This document shows positions 15,116-24,462 of a stretch of DNA of 64,000 nt, piece after piece (the first letter of the stretch is position 1; every line of letters begins with the position of its first letter). Source of the stretch: Cepaea nemoralis (taxonomy: Eukaryota > Mollusca > Gastropoda > Stylommatophora > Helicidae); NCBI GenBank assembly GCA_014155875.1, contig JACEFZ010011692.1, forward strand, positions 40,823 through 104,822, written 5' to 3'. The notes beneath the pieces were generated by a model, which ran no database searches, was not told where the DNA came from, and saw nothing but the letters and a program-made list of their open reading frames with translations. The translations under genes were made by a program, and so were the position numbers.

Positions 15116-15140
15116 CCGTCGCCATCTTGAAACCGGAAGC
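15116..15140 (-). promoter_or_regulatory. LINE 5' end with ETS-like and YY1-like motifs
   Basis: On the plus strand the LINE start reads CGCCATCTTGAAACCGGAAG. CGCCATCTTG matches the known YY1 core (AAGATGGCG on the sense strand) and CCGGAAG matches an ETS core. Mammalian L1 also carries a YY1 site at its very 5' end, where it positions transcription start. A similar role here is inferred from sequence only. Confidence 0.4.
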
Positions 15141-15199
15141 TTATGCCTTTTTAAAGCACAAACTATCGTCTGTCAAGACGGCAAGGTGCCAATGAATGA

Positions 15200-15341
15200 A
15201 TCAGTAAATTCATCCATGGAATGCCCAGCTATCATTTTGTGAAGAGGTATCCATAAGTTCATCCATAGATAGTCCATCTATCATCTTGTGAAGAGGTATA
15301 CATAAGTTCATCCATGGATAGTCATCTATCATCTAGTGAAG
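15200..15341. repeat. 49-bp satellite, right remnant
   Basis: About three monomers of the 506-10835 satellite lie directly after the retroposon, starting with the duplicated ATCAGTAAATTCA. This shows the retroposon landed near the right edge of the array. The array ends at AGTGAAG; 15342-15534 shows no gene. Confidence 0.93.
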
Positions 15342-15534
15342 TCTTCTTTAGATCGCTCACTTTTATTTTACCTCGCCTGGTTACTTTATTGCCCTGTTTA
15401 TTGCTTGGTAGTTTGATTGGTTGCTTGCTAGCTAAGAAGCTTGGGCGACCTCAGGAAGACGGCCAGCATCATCTCTTGAGTCTGAAGCATCGACGCTCAC
15501 GTAGCATGGGGTATGAAAAAGATTTAGATCCATT

Positions 15535-16094
15535 GGATTTGGATTGGTGTGGGGCCGTTCTGGAGACCTAGTACTGGGATTGGTGTGGGGCCGTTCCTGG
15601 AGACCCAGTACTGGGATTGGTGTGGGGCCGTTCCTGGAGACCCAGTACTGGGATTAGTGTGGGGCCGTTCCTGGAGACCCAGTACTGGGATTAGTGTGGG
15701 GCCGTTCCTGGAGACCCAGTACTGGGATTGGTGTGGGGCCGTTCCTGGAGACCCAGTACTGGGATTAGTGTGGGGCCGTTCCTGGAGACCCAGTACTGGG
15801 ATTGGTGTGGGGCCGTTCCTGGAGACCCAGTACTGGGATTGGTGTGGGGCCGTTCCTGGAGACCCAGTACTGGGATTGGTGTGGGGCCGTTCCTGGAGAC
15901 CCAGTACTGGGATTGGTGTGGGGCCGTTCCTGGAGACCTAGTACTGGGATTGGTGTGGGGCCGTTCCTGGAGACCCAGTACTGGGATTAGTGTGGGGCCG
16001 TTCCTGGAGACCCAGAACTGGGATTGGTGTGGGGCCGTTCCTGGAGACCCAGAACTGGGATTGGTGTGGGGCCGTTCCTGGTGACCCAGTACTT
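15535..16094. repeat. 37-bp tandem array, about 15 copies
   Basis: The unit begins GGATTGGTGTGGGGCCGTTC and ends with CCAGTACTG; copies are nearly identical with few substitutions. Because 37 is not a multiple of 3, the overlapping open frames in both directions are by-products and not genes. Confidence 0.95.
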
Positions 16095-17189
16095 CAGCCA
16101 TCTGTTCTCCTTGCCCGTATTGCATATCTCAGTTCAGTTCAGTATAAACGGGGGTTGGTTTAAAATTCAACCTCGTTCAACCTGCTTCGTCAGCGTTGAA
16201 TGAGGCCGAATTTAATTTTTAATCTTCTCTATTTCCCCTATCCAAATGTGGGCACCAGCGGGATGTGCTAGAGCCATGCCGTTCCTTGGACCACTGTCAA
16301 GGCCGGGTAGTCAGTTTGTGGACGTGCCTGACTAGCGAGAGGTGCTCCAATGTCTGAGCCAATGTGTGGTCTCCTCGTGGTTTTGCGACCTCAAATATCC
16401 AAACTAGAATCAATTCTCTTCCACGCCACCTGATGCTTCCAGTGTAATGAAGTAAATATTTTGCACTTAGCAAACGTCGGAGATACAAAGTCGCCTGTAA
16501 ACAACTCCTTGACAGTTTTCTCAGGAAACTGCTACCTGTCATTGTCTCATTTGTCTCGTTTATTCATTGCTAAGGACGGCAGCGGCAGGTAAGCAAGGAG
16601 AGGAAAGCTGTTATAAATATGTTTACCTCCCGTCGTCCGCTGGCAAAGATAAATCTGTTGACGTGTTAGCACTTGTTTGCCGTCAGTGAGGAGGTATTTA
16701 CTTCATCACTGCTGCACTTTTATGTTTGACGTCTAGTTGTCATACCGCAGCGTCATTGGAGCGGACAACAAGCTGGCAGCAGGAGACAGGAAATTGAAAT
16801 ATTATGGGGACTTGAAACGGCATTAAAGTTTGGAGAGAACGATAACGGAGGGATATATAAGAGAAGAAGAGAAAATGGGTGCAGGATGTGGCAGATGAAC
16901 TCCACAAGGGTGTATCCGACGCGCGACATCTTGCTTATGACCGAGAAGTTTTCCGGAAGGGTGTTGTTATGGGAGTGTAGTTCTGCGAAGGACATGTTAC
17001 TGAATGAATGCATGAGGAGATAGACAGACTAACAGAGATAGACAGACATACTTACTGACGGGTTATCTGATTGAAAGACTGACTAATAGATTGACTATCT
17101 CAGTGATTGACTGACTGATAAATATACTAAATTATAAGAACCTGTAAGGGCAGAATACAACACATCCTTACAAGGCCGGCTATGAATAC
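16095..17189. other. Non-repetitive spacer, no gene seen
   Basis: No reading frame with recognisable domains or exon signals was found. The stretch 17010-17130 is rich in GATAGACAGA and TGACTGA words, a weak imperfect repeat. Confidence 0.5.
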
Positions 17190-17430
17190 ACCATGAAGAT
17201 CATTTTCCAAAACATGAAGATCATTTCCCAAAACATGAAGATCATTTCCCAAAACATGAAGATCATTTCCCACAACATGAATATAATTTCCCGAAACATA
17301 AATGTAGTTTTCCAAACCATGAATATAATTTCCCGAAACATAAATGTAGTTTTCCAAACCATGAATATCATTTCCCCACACCATGAATATAATTTCCCAA
17401 AAGATTAATGTCATTTCCTAAAACATGAAT
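17190..17430. repeat. About 21-bp tandem array
   Basis: Units of the form AAAACATGAAGATCATTTCCC repeat and then give way to a variant pair with AACATAAATGTAGTTTTCC and ACCATGAATATAATTTCCC. The frames are open in several phases only because the period is a multiple of three. Confidence 0.85.
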
Positions 17431-17467
17431 AAACCAAACACAATGTCGTTATCATAATCATCATAAT

Positions 17468-19485
17468 AACCATCATGTGCACTGCCAACTGTCTTTGGTG
17501 TTTATGTCTCTCCACAGATTTCTATCTTTGGTGTTCATGTCTCTCCACAGATCTCTATCTTTGGTGTTCCTGTCTCTCCACAGATCTCTATCATTGGTGT
17601 TCATGTCTCTCCACAGATCTCTATCTTTGGTGTTCCTGTCTCTCCACAGATCTCTATCTTTGGTGTTCATGTCTCTCCACAGATCTCTATCTTCGGTGTT
17701 CATGTCTCTCCACAGATATCTATCTTTGGTGTTCATGTCTCTCAACAGATCTCTATCTTCGGTGTTCATGTCTCTCCACAGATCTCTGTATTTGGTGTTC
17801 ATGTCTCTCCACAGATCTCTATCATTGGTGTTCATGTCTCTCAACAGATCTCTATCTTCGGTGTTCATGTCTCTCCACAGATCTCTATCTTCGGTGTTCA
17901 TGTCTCTCCACAGATCTCTATCTTTGGTGTTCATGTCTCTCCACATATCTCTGTCTTTGGTGTTCATGTCTCTCCACAGATCTCTGTCTTTGGTGCTCAT
18001 GTCTCTCCACAGATCTCTGTCTTTGGTGTTCATGTCTCTCCACAGATCTCTGTCTTTGGTGTTCCTGTCTCTCCACAGATCTCTATCATTGGTGTTCATG
18101 TCTCTCCACATATCTCTATCTTTGGTGTTCATGTCTCTCCACAGATCTATATCTTTGGTGTTCATGTCTCTCCACAGATCTCTGTCTTTGGTGTTCATGT
18201 CCCTCCACAGATCTCTATCTTTGGTGTTCCTGTCTCTCCACAGATCTCTATCATTGGTGTTCATGTCTCTCCACATATCTCTATCTTTGGTGTTCATGTC
18301 TCTCCACAGATCTATATCTTTGGTGTTCATGTCTCTCCACAGATCTCTGTCTTTGGTGTTCATGTCCCTCCACAGATCTCTATCTTTGGTGTTCATGTCT
18401 CTCCACAGATCTCTGTCTTCGGTGTTCATGTCTCTCCACAGATCTCTGTCTTTGGTGTTCATATCTCTCCACAGATCTCTATCATTGGTGTTCATGTCTC
18501 TCCACAGATCTCTGTCTTTGGTGTTCATGTCTCTCCACATACCTCTGTCTTTGGTGTTCATGTCTCTCCACAGATCTCTGTCTTTGGTGTTCATGTCTCT
18601 CCACAGATCTCTGTCTTTGGTGTTCATGTCTCTCCACAGATCTCTTTCTTCTGTGTTCATATCTCTCCACAGATCTCTATCATTGGTGTTCCTGTCTCTC
18701 CACAGATCTCTGTCTTTGGTGTTCATGTCTCTCCACAGATCTCTGTCTTTGGTGTTCCTGTCTCTCCACAGATCTCTATCATTGGTGTTCATGTCTCTCC
18801 ACATATCTCTATCTTTGGTGTTCATGTCTCTCCACAGATCTATATCTTTGGTGTTCATGTCTCTCCACAGATCTCTGTCTTTGGTGTTCATGTCCCTCCA
18901 CAGATCTCTATCTTTGGTGTTCATGTCTCTCCACAGATCTCTGTCTTCGGTGTTCATGTCTCTCCACAGATCTCTGTCTTTGGTGTTCATATCTCTCCAC
19001 AGATCTCTATCATTGGTGTTCATGTCTCTCCACAGATCTCTGTCTTTGGTGTTCATGTCTCTCCACATACCTCTGTCTTTGGTGTTCATGTCTCTCCACA
19101 GATCTCTGTCTTTGGTGTTCATGTCTCTCCACAGATCTCTGTCTTTGGTGTTCATGTCTCTCCACAGATCTCTTTCTTCTGTGTTCATATCTCTCCACAG
19201 ATCTCTATCTTTGGTGTTCATGTCACTCCACAGATCTCTGTCTTTGGTGTTCATGTCTCTCCACGGATCTCTATCTTTGGTGTTCATGTCTCTCCACAGA
19301 TATCTGCCTTTGTTGTTCATGTCTCTCCACATATATCTGTCTTTTGTGTTCATGTCTCTCCACAGATCTCTATCTTTGGTGTTCATGTCTCTCCACAGAT
19401 CTTGGATCTTGGTGTTCATGTCTCTCCGCAGATCTCGGATCTTGGTCTTCATGTCTCTCCACACATCTAGGATTTTTGTGTTGTA
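17468..19485. repeat. 33-bp satellite, about 60 copies, with 528-bp higher-order repeat
   Basis: The unit is 33 bp with core CTCTCCACAGATCTCTATC followed by TTTGGTGTTCATGT. A 16-monomer block (528 bp) is duplicated: the variant series at 18482-18670 reappears at 19010-19198. Because 33 is divisible by 3, frames stay open for more than 600 codons on both strands. On the minus strand the unit encodes DRDLWRDMNTK. This resembles LINE C-terminal ends near 48850 (DRELWRDIIPN) and 48900-49600 (DRRLWTDMITN), so the satellite was probably amplified from such a LINE end. I do not call it a gene. Confidence 0.93.
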
Positions 19486-19535
19486 AGCGCCAAATAATAC
19501 ATGTGTGTTTATTTATGTTGTCTAGTGTGTCCTCT

Positions 19536-19775
19536 GCCGGTCTCTCTGGCTGAGGGGTTACAACACTTTCTCCGTAATCCCGTTTATCACGCAGAGTCTC
19601 GTAGCGGGAGAGAACTGGGAGCGGTTTGACCCCCGCTGGTGACTTGCGGGATACTGAGCCGGCCGCTCAGAAAGCAATGGCAAACTACTGAGCGTAATCT
19701 TGCCAAGAAATCAACAGACAGCTGAAAGATGCTGCTGTTGACAGCGATGTCCTGTAAAGGATATGAAAAAAAAGA
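19536..19775 (+). mobile_element. tRNA-derived SINE, copy A
   Basis: The head has a box A-like TGGCTGAGGGGT near 19547 and a box B-like GGTTTGACCCC at 19623-19633. A central block with ATGGCAAACTACTGA near 19680 is shared with copies B (about 24222) and C (26496). The end is CCTGTAAAGGATATG plus an A-rich tail. A perfect 12-bp duplication, AGTGTGTCCTCT, flanks it at 19524-19535 and 19776-19787. The pol III boxes and tail fit a SINE. The central block probably assigns it to a named SINE superfamily, which I cannot fix by eye. Confidence 0.9.
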
Positions 19776-19841
19776 AGTGTGTCCTCTAGTCTCTACGTCT
19801 GTCTTCTATTTCTATAAGCGCCAAGTAATAGACGAGTGTGT

Positions 19842-19867
19842 TTATTTATGTTCTGTCAATGTGTGTG

Positions 19868-19903
<36 letters not shown>

Positions 19904-20196
19904 TGTGTGTGTGTGTGTGTAGTGTGTGTTTATTTATGTTCTGTCAATGTGTGTGTAGTGTGTGTGTGTATGTGTGTGTAGTGTGTGTGTGTGTATTTAT
20001 GTTCTGTCAATGTTGTCTGTCACATTTTATGTCATGCAATGCCAGTATGTGTAATGTATGTATGTGTGTGTGCGTATGTGTGATATGTTGAGTGTGTGTG
20101 TGTGTGTGTGTGTGTAGTGTGTTGTGCGTGAATATGTGTGCGTGCGTGCGTGCGTGCGTGCATGTGTGTGTGTGTGTGTGTGTGTGTGTTTTGGAG
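19842..20196. repeat. (TG)n microsatellite with interspersed TGTTTATTTATGTTCTGTCAATG units
   Basis: Long TG/GTGTAG tracts alternate with GTTTATTTATGTTCTGTCA, which occurs at least three times between 19840 and 20010. A TGCG run lies at about 20140-20160. The short Cys/Val-rich frames here are low complexity. Confidence 0.9.
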
Positions 20197-20659
20197 CTAA
20201 TAAGTCTCATGGTCTATCAATGTTGCCCCAACAATGCCTACAACAAATTTCAATGAAATTCAACATCACATACAAACAACCACAGGCCACGGAAGTTATA
20301 ACAAAACAGTACACAAACAATCAGTGAGCTTATTATAGCTGATATGCTTGGAGACAAACGGGTTCAAGTCTCTTTCTGACATTAAGTGACATAAGATATA
20401 CTTGTTTATTATCATGTCCCAAACACAGCTGTAATCATATTTGTGCCTACTGGTAGTAGTGCAAAGTGTAGAGTACACAGACAAACAGAAGTATACTCAA
20501 TAGAGCAACATAAAAAACATGCGTCCTTACAAGATGTTGACAACCCCAGAAAAAAGACTCGAACCAAGAACAGGTGGGCAGACATATGAAGGGGAATAAT
20601 TTGGGTGGTCGGCTGGCCAAATAACTGGGCAAACGTGCCACAGGGATGATCTGTCCTGT
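20197..20659. other. Non-repetitive spacer, no gene seen
   Basis: No domain-bearing frame or RNA gene was found. The sequence separates two TG-rich tracts. Confidence 0.5.
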
Positions 20660-20667
20660 AGTCTGGG

Positions 20668-21042
20668 ATTGTAGAGTGTGTGTGTGGGTGTTTGTGTGGG
20701 TGTGCGTGGGTGTGTATGGGTGGGTGTGTGTGCTTGCGTACGTGCTCGAGCGTGTGTGTATGTGTGTGTTTGGGTTGTATGGGTGGGTGCGTGCGTGTGA
20801 GTGTGTGTGTGTGTGCGGGTGTGGGTGTGTGCCGTGGTGTGTGTGGGTGTGTGCGTGCTTGTGTACGTGTGTGTGCGTGTGCGTATGTGTGTATGTATGT
20901 TTCTGTGTATGTGTGTTTGTATATATAGTAAGTACGTACACATACATGTTGTGTGTATGGATGGATGGGTGGATGGATGGGCGGATGGATGGATGGATGG
21001 ATGGATGGATGGATTGATGGATGGATGGATGGATGGATGTTT
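20668..21042. repeat. (TG)n then (GGAT)n microsatellites
   Basis: TG/TGGG-rich sequence runs to about 20930 and a GGATGGAT tract lies at about 20955-21040. The overlapping Cys/Val and His/Thr frames are artefacts of composition. Confidence 0.93.
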
Positions 21043-21049
21043 CATAACT

Positions 21050-21842
21050 TTGTAATATGCATTGTTTATGTTCGCAGCATTAATTTTACATTTGGTTTTT
21101 TTCTTTCTATGTAATTGTAACATGCACACCAGATAACTGGTGCATGAAAGATGAGTGGTTTGAAAAGCCGAATGTAAGACGGGACTGCGTGAACAATTTG
21201 TGCCCATTTTAAAATAAATTCCGTTCGTTCGTTCAACATTTCACGGATGAATGCTGTCCCAGTGACAGCTGCACGTAATGATGTGTGTTTCTCCAACAAC
21301 CAACACCTTGTTTATCACCAACATTCCAACGCTAGCCCAGTGACAGCTGCACGTAATGTTGTAGACGGGTCTGGCAGACTTAAACAGAAGCTCATATTAC
21401 TTGAGTATTCAAGACATTAAAACATGCGAATTACTTGTGCGGATATGCTAATTTTTCGTACCATCAAAGTTTATTACTACCGTCATCACGAAGTACCTTG
21501 CCGACTGGCGTTGGCGAGTATACTTCTCCACATCTTACAATGTCCAAGAGCATGTACCACTTCGTGTGTTGGCTGCCGTCCACGCCATGACACAAGCCCG
21601 CCAACAAGATTGTCTTACTCTCGTTCCAGTTCCTGAGACTTTCCAGTGTTTCGCCTCTCATAACGTGTCCTCAACATGGCAACTACCAGGCCTGACCTCT
21701 GTCATCATTTGTCACTGTGTCTTATACGCTTTCATAACATGACGTCTCAGGCTGGTCGTGAAGATAAGAGGTGAATATTTGTATCGCCGTTTTTACATGT
21801 TTCGTTTTGTAATATTATCCAGTTTTATGCAGGATTTTACAT
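21050..21842. other. Spacer with a possible retroposon 3' end
   Basis: A (GTTC)n tract follows AAAATAAATTCC near 21215-21235, as at the 3' end of some LINE-mobilised retroposons. The 23-bp sequence CCCAGTGACAGCTGCACGTA plus ATG occurs twice, near 21257 and 21333. No gene is visible. Confidence 0.4.
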
Positions 21843-22032
21843 AATCATCATCATCATATCTATCATCGTCGTTATCATCACTATGATTATAACCATCATC
21901 ATCATCATCATAACTATCATCACCAGTATCATCACTACCATCATCACTTATCATCACTTTTATCATTATCATTATATTTATCACCATGACCATTATCATC
22001 ATAACAATCATCATAAACGTCATTATAATCAC

Positions 22033-22099
<67 letters not shown>

Positions 22100-22113
22100 G
22101 TCACCATCATCAC

Positions 22114-22172
<59 letters not shown>

Positions 22173-22580
22173 CCATCATCATTATCATCATCTCTATCAT
22201 CATCATCATCATCAACATCATCAACATAATCAACATTATCACCATCATCAACATCATCTTCACCATCATCACCATCATAAACATCATCTTCACCAGCATC
22301 ACCATCATCAACATCATGAACACCCCTCACCACTGTCACCATCATCATCAAAATCATCATCTCTATCATCAACATCATCTTCACCGTCACCAACCTTATC
22401 ATCATCATCACTACTGTCACCATCATCAACAACATCAACAACATCAACAACATCATCAGAACCATCATCAACATCATCACCATCATCATCAATACCATTA
22501 TCATCAACATCACTATCACCTCATCACCATCATCAACATCATCAGCACCAGCACCGCCATCATCGTCAGCATCATCAAAC
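21843..22580. repeat. (CAT)n / (ATC)n microsatellite
   Basis: About 740 bp of CAT-type triplets, pure at about 22030-22170 and interrupted elsewhere. Frames of poly-His, poly-Ile, poly-Met or poly-Asp follow from the triplet and are not genes. Confidence 0.96.
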
Positions 22581-23111
22581 ATCTTAGTTGAGGGTGACAG
22601 AGTCGGGGAGCCTTGCTGCCCGGCAACTTTGTTCTGGCAACAGAAATGGTTCTGTTAGTTAGACTGATCAAACTGTGGTTCACTCACCACTCACTATGAC
22701 TGAAGACCAGATGAAGCCGTTCTGTGGTTCTGTCAACTTTGCTTCACCTGGCGGTCCCCCCCCCCCCCCCCCCCCCCGTTCGGATGTCATGTGTTTGTGC
22801 AGGAATCCATGTGTCGGGCATGGGGGAGTCACTAGTAGACGGTGTGTTTGTGTGCCTTAGATTACGTCATGGCATGTCCACAACTAGGACAGTTTCCAGA
22901 AGACACAGTGACAGTCAGCCAACGGACGTGGAACAGGGAACAGCCTTGGTCAGGGAACAGCCTGGGTCAGGGAACAGCCTGAGCCAGGACTGGATCGAAC
23001 AGATGCTGGGTTGTGGGCTTGTAATTTGTGGGTGGAACTGGTGGGGATACGTGAGCCCTCCTACAACACTCTGAACCTGTGTGGGTAGCAGTGTAGACAT
23101 TGTACTTCATA
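22581..23111. other. Spacer with poly-C tract and 17-bp repeat
   Basis: A run of about 20 C lies at 22756-22778. A 17-bp motif, AGGGAACAGCCTGGGTC, occurs about three times at 22934-22990. No gene is supported. Confidence 0.5.
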
Positions 23112-24222
23112 AAAGGCATAACTACAACCCATGGCGGTAGCGAATGTGACTGATCAGACCAATTTGCGCTGTAAATGTTCGAGTACAATCGATGCATGTG
23201 GAGACATGGTCATTCCCACAAATCATGCACCATTTTACGTCTCAAACGCTCAGTGTGTCATCTATCTGCTATCATTTTCTCCTCTGTCTTTATTCCATTT
23301 CTGATGTTTGACTTCCATGCAACACGTTCAGCGGCCACTTGCTCCCAATGTGCATTATCAATGATTGTATCAATCATGTCCCGCTTACACACATCTTTGT
23401 ATCGTAGTAGAGGCCGACCCTGAGATCTCCCACCCACCTGTAATTCACCAAAAAAGTTGTCCTTTGGTATTCTACCATCATCCATCCTCCTAACGTGCCC
23501 TATCCATCTAAGTCAGTGGTTCTCAACCGGTGGGGAATTCCCCCCCCCCCCCAGGTGGGAATTTTAGGGTTTCCAGGGGGGGGGGAAATTAAGATTATTT
23601 ATAGATTGCATTAATACAAGAACCGATTACTTGATATTGTTTTTCCCTTCATACTGTATGGTTCTGTACGTATCACCCTTCTGAAATTCATTTTATAACC
23701 TAAGTAGATCCGCAAATCACGTTTTATGTAGATGTCTAGACTTGTATTAGTATGTGCTATTAAATTTAGCTTCAATTATTTTATATACTGTGTAGGGACA
23801 GGGGGAAATTTTTAGGGAGGAAATACGAAAGGGGGGGGGGAGGGTGACGTTCTAAAAATATGGTGAGGGGGGGGGAATGACGTCCTAAAAATATGGTGAA
23901 GGGGGGCACGGACCAAAAAAGGTTGAGAACCAGTGATCTAAGTCTACGAAGACTGAGCATGGAATACACCGTCACACAACCTGATCTTTCCAATACTTCA
24001 GTATTTGTGATTTTGTCTTGCCACTTAATACCAAGAATTCTTCGCAGACATCAAAGCTGTTAAACGTTTTTCTTGGCGTAAGTTGACCAGATTTCACGCC
24101 CATAAAGTAGATTACTAAGGACACAGGCTTAATAGACAAGGACTTTTGTTTTGGCAGTAAGCTTCCTGTTCTTCCGGACGTTTTTTATTAACCTGTTCAT
24201 TGTTGTTTCTGCCTCAAGGTAT
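23112..24222 (-). mobile_element. LINE 3' fragment (zinc-finger-tailed family), copy B, interrupted by a hAT MITE
   Basis: The sequence parallels the minus-strand LINE at 55300-56000, for example GGTCGGCCTCTACTACGATA in both (minus strand). It encodes the RT C-terminal motifs GRIPKDNFFGELQ and GRPLLRYKDVCKRDMID within 23485-23258. After the MITE at 23514-23935 the homology continues without loss to about 24222 (ERSGCVTVYSMLSLRRLR and upstream). The 3' end differs from the 55300 copy, so it is a related but older or different subfamily. It is broken by stops and the insertion. The left boundary is approximate. Confidence 0.85.
23514..23935. mobile_element. hAT-type MITE, copy 1
   Basis: Terminal inverted repeats are CAGTGGTTCTCAACC at the left and GGTTGAGAACCAGTG at the right (one mismatch). 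They are flanked by a perfect 8-bp duplication, ATCTAAGT, at 23506-23513 and 23936-23943, the size typical of hAT transposons. The uninterrupted target, CCATCTAAGTCTACG, is present in the LINE copy near 55676. The interior has long G and C runs, an internal duplication containing CTAAAAATATGGTGA, and no transposase, so it is non-autonomous. Confidence 0.95.
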
Positions 24223-24462
24223 TGTGTTCTTGCATATCCTTTACATGACGTAGCAGTCAAATCCAGCATTTTTTGGCTGCTCGTAATCCCTGGGGAAGTT
24301 TACGTTCAGTAGTTTGCCATTACTGTCTGAACCTTAGTACACCATACCATTACATAAAAACCAAAGTAAGGTCTGCTGCTAAATCGCCCACAGCTGTGTT
24401 TCGAACACGGGTATGCGGGATTAAGAACTGCATCCGTAACCTCTTTGCCACAGATCCGGCTT
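24223..24462 (-). mobile_element. tRNA-derived SINE, copy B
   Basis: Read on the minus strand it starts near 24462 with a tRNA-like head, has box B-like GTTCGAAAC at 24398-24406, the shared central block ATGGCAAACTACTGAACG near 24310, and ends near 24230 with GTAAAGGATATGCAAGAACA. The flanks AAGGTATTG and AAGATATTG are a possible imperfect duplication. The 46-bp array begins exactly at its head. Confidence 0.82.

Larger units (their letters stand above)
11315..15140 (-). mobile_element. Nested non-LTR retrotransposon (EN-RT-RNase H, I-superfamily-like)
   Basis: The element inserted into the retroposon at 10836 and made a 10-bp duplication, TTATGCCTTT, at 11305-11314 and 15141-15150. The paralogous empty site survives on the minus strand near 55280. 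On the minus strand it starts near 15140 with GCTTCCGGTTTCAAGATGGC and ends in a (CTAA)n tail after a 3' UTR of only about a dozen bases. It is 3.8 kb and seems to have only one coding region; no separate ORF1 with CCHC knuckles is visible. The 3' microsatellite tail and the RNase H domain point to the I superfamily; the exact clade is undecided. A second, 5'-truncated copy is at 39155-39542. Confidence 0.93.
10836..15199 (+). mobile_element. Short non-autonomous retroposon inserted in the 49-bp satellite, split by a LINE
   Basis: A 13-bp direct repeat, ATCAGTAAATTCA, flanks the unit at 10823-10835 and 15200-15212. It is satellite sequence and so a real target-site duplication. The right end carries an AATGAATGA-type tail. 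Without the nested LINE (11315-15140) and one copy of its duplication the element is about 530 bp. Its 3' end (GGTAAAAGTTATTATGCC, then TTTAAAGCACAAACTATC, ending GGCACCTTGCC reversed) matches the 3' UTR of the minus-strand LINE at 55227-56010. It is therefore a SINE or an internally deleted LINE mobilised by that family. Its head, AGGTCTTAGTCAGATATGAC, is the unit of the 44-bp array at 28925. No open reading frame in it looks real. Confidence 0.85.

Noticed and set aside
15549..16125. Overlapping 118-144 codon frames
   Set aside because: These are three-phase readings of the 37-bp array.
17473..19553. Open frames of 660-690 codons on both strands
   Set aside because: They lie entirely in the 33-bp array, are open in several frames at once because the unit is a multiple of three, and the substitutions do not favour any frame.
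19536..19640. tRNA gene
   Set aside because: Box A and B-like motifs exist, but no full cloverleaf was found and the unit has a SINE body, tail and duplication.
21793..22591. Poly-His, poly-Ile, poly-Met and poly-Asp frames
   Set aside because: Direct translation of a CAT microsatellite.
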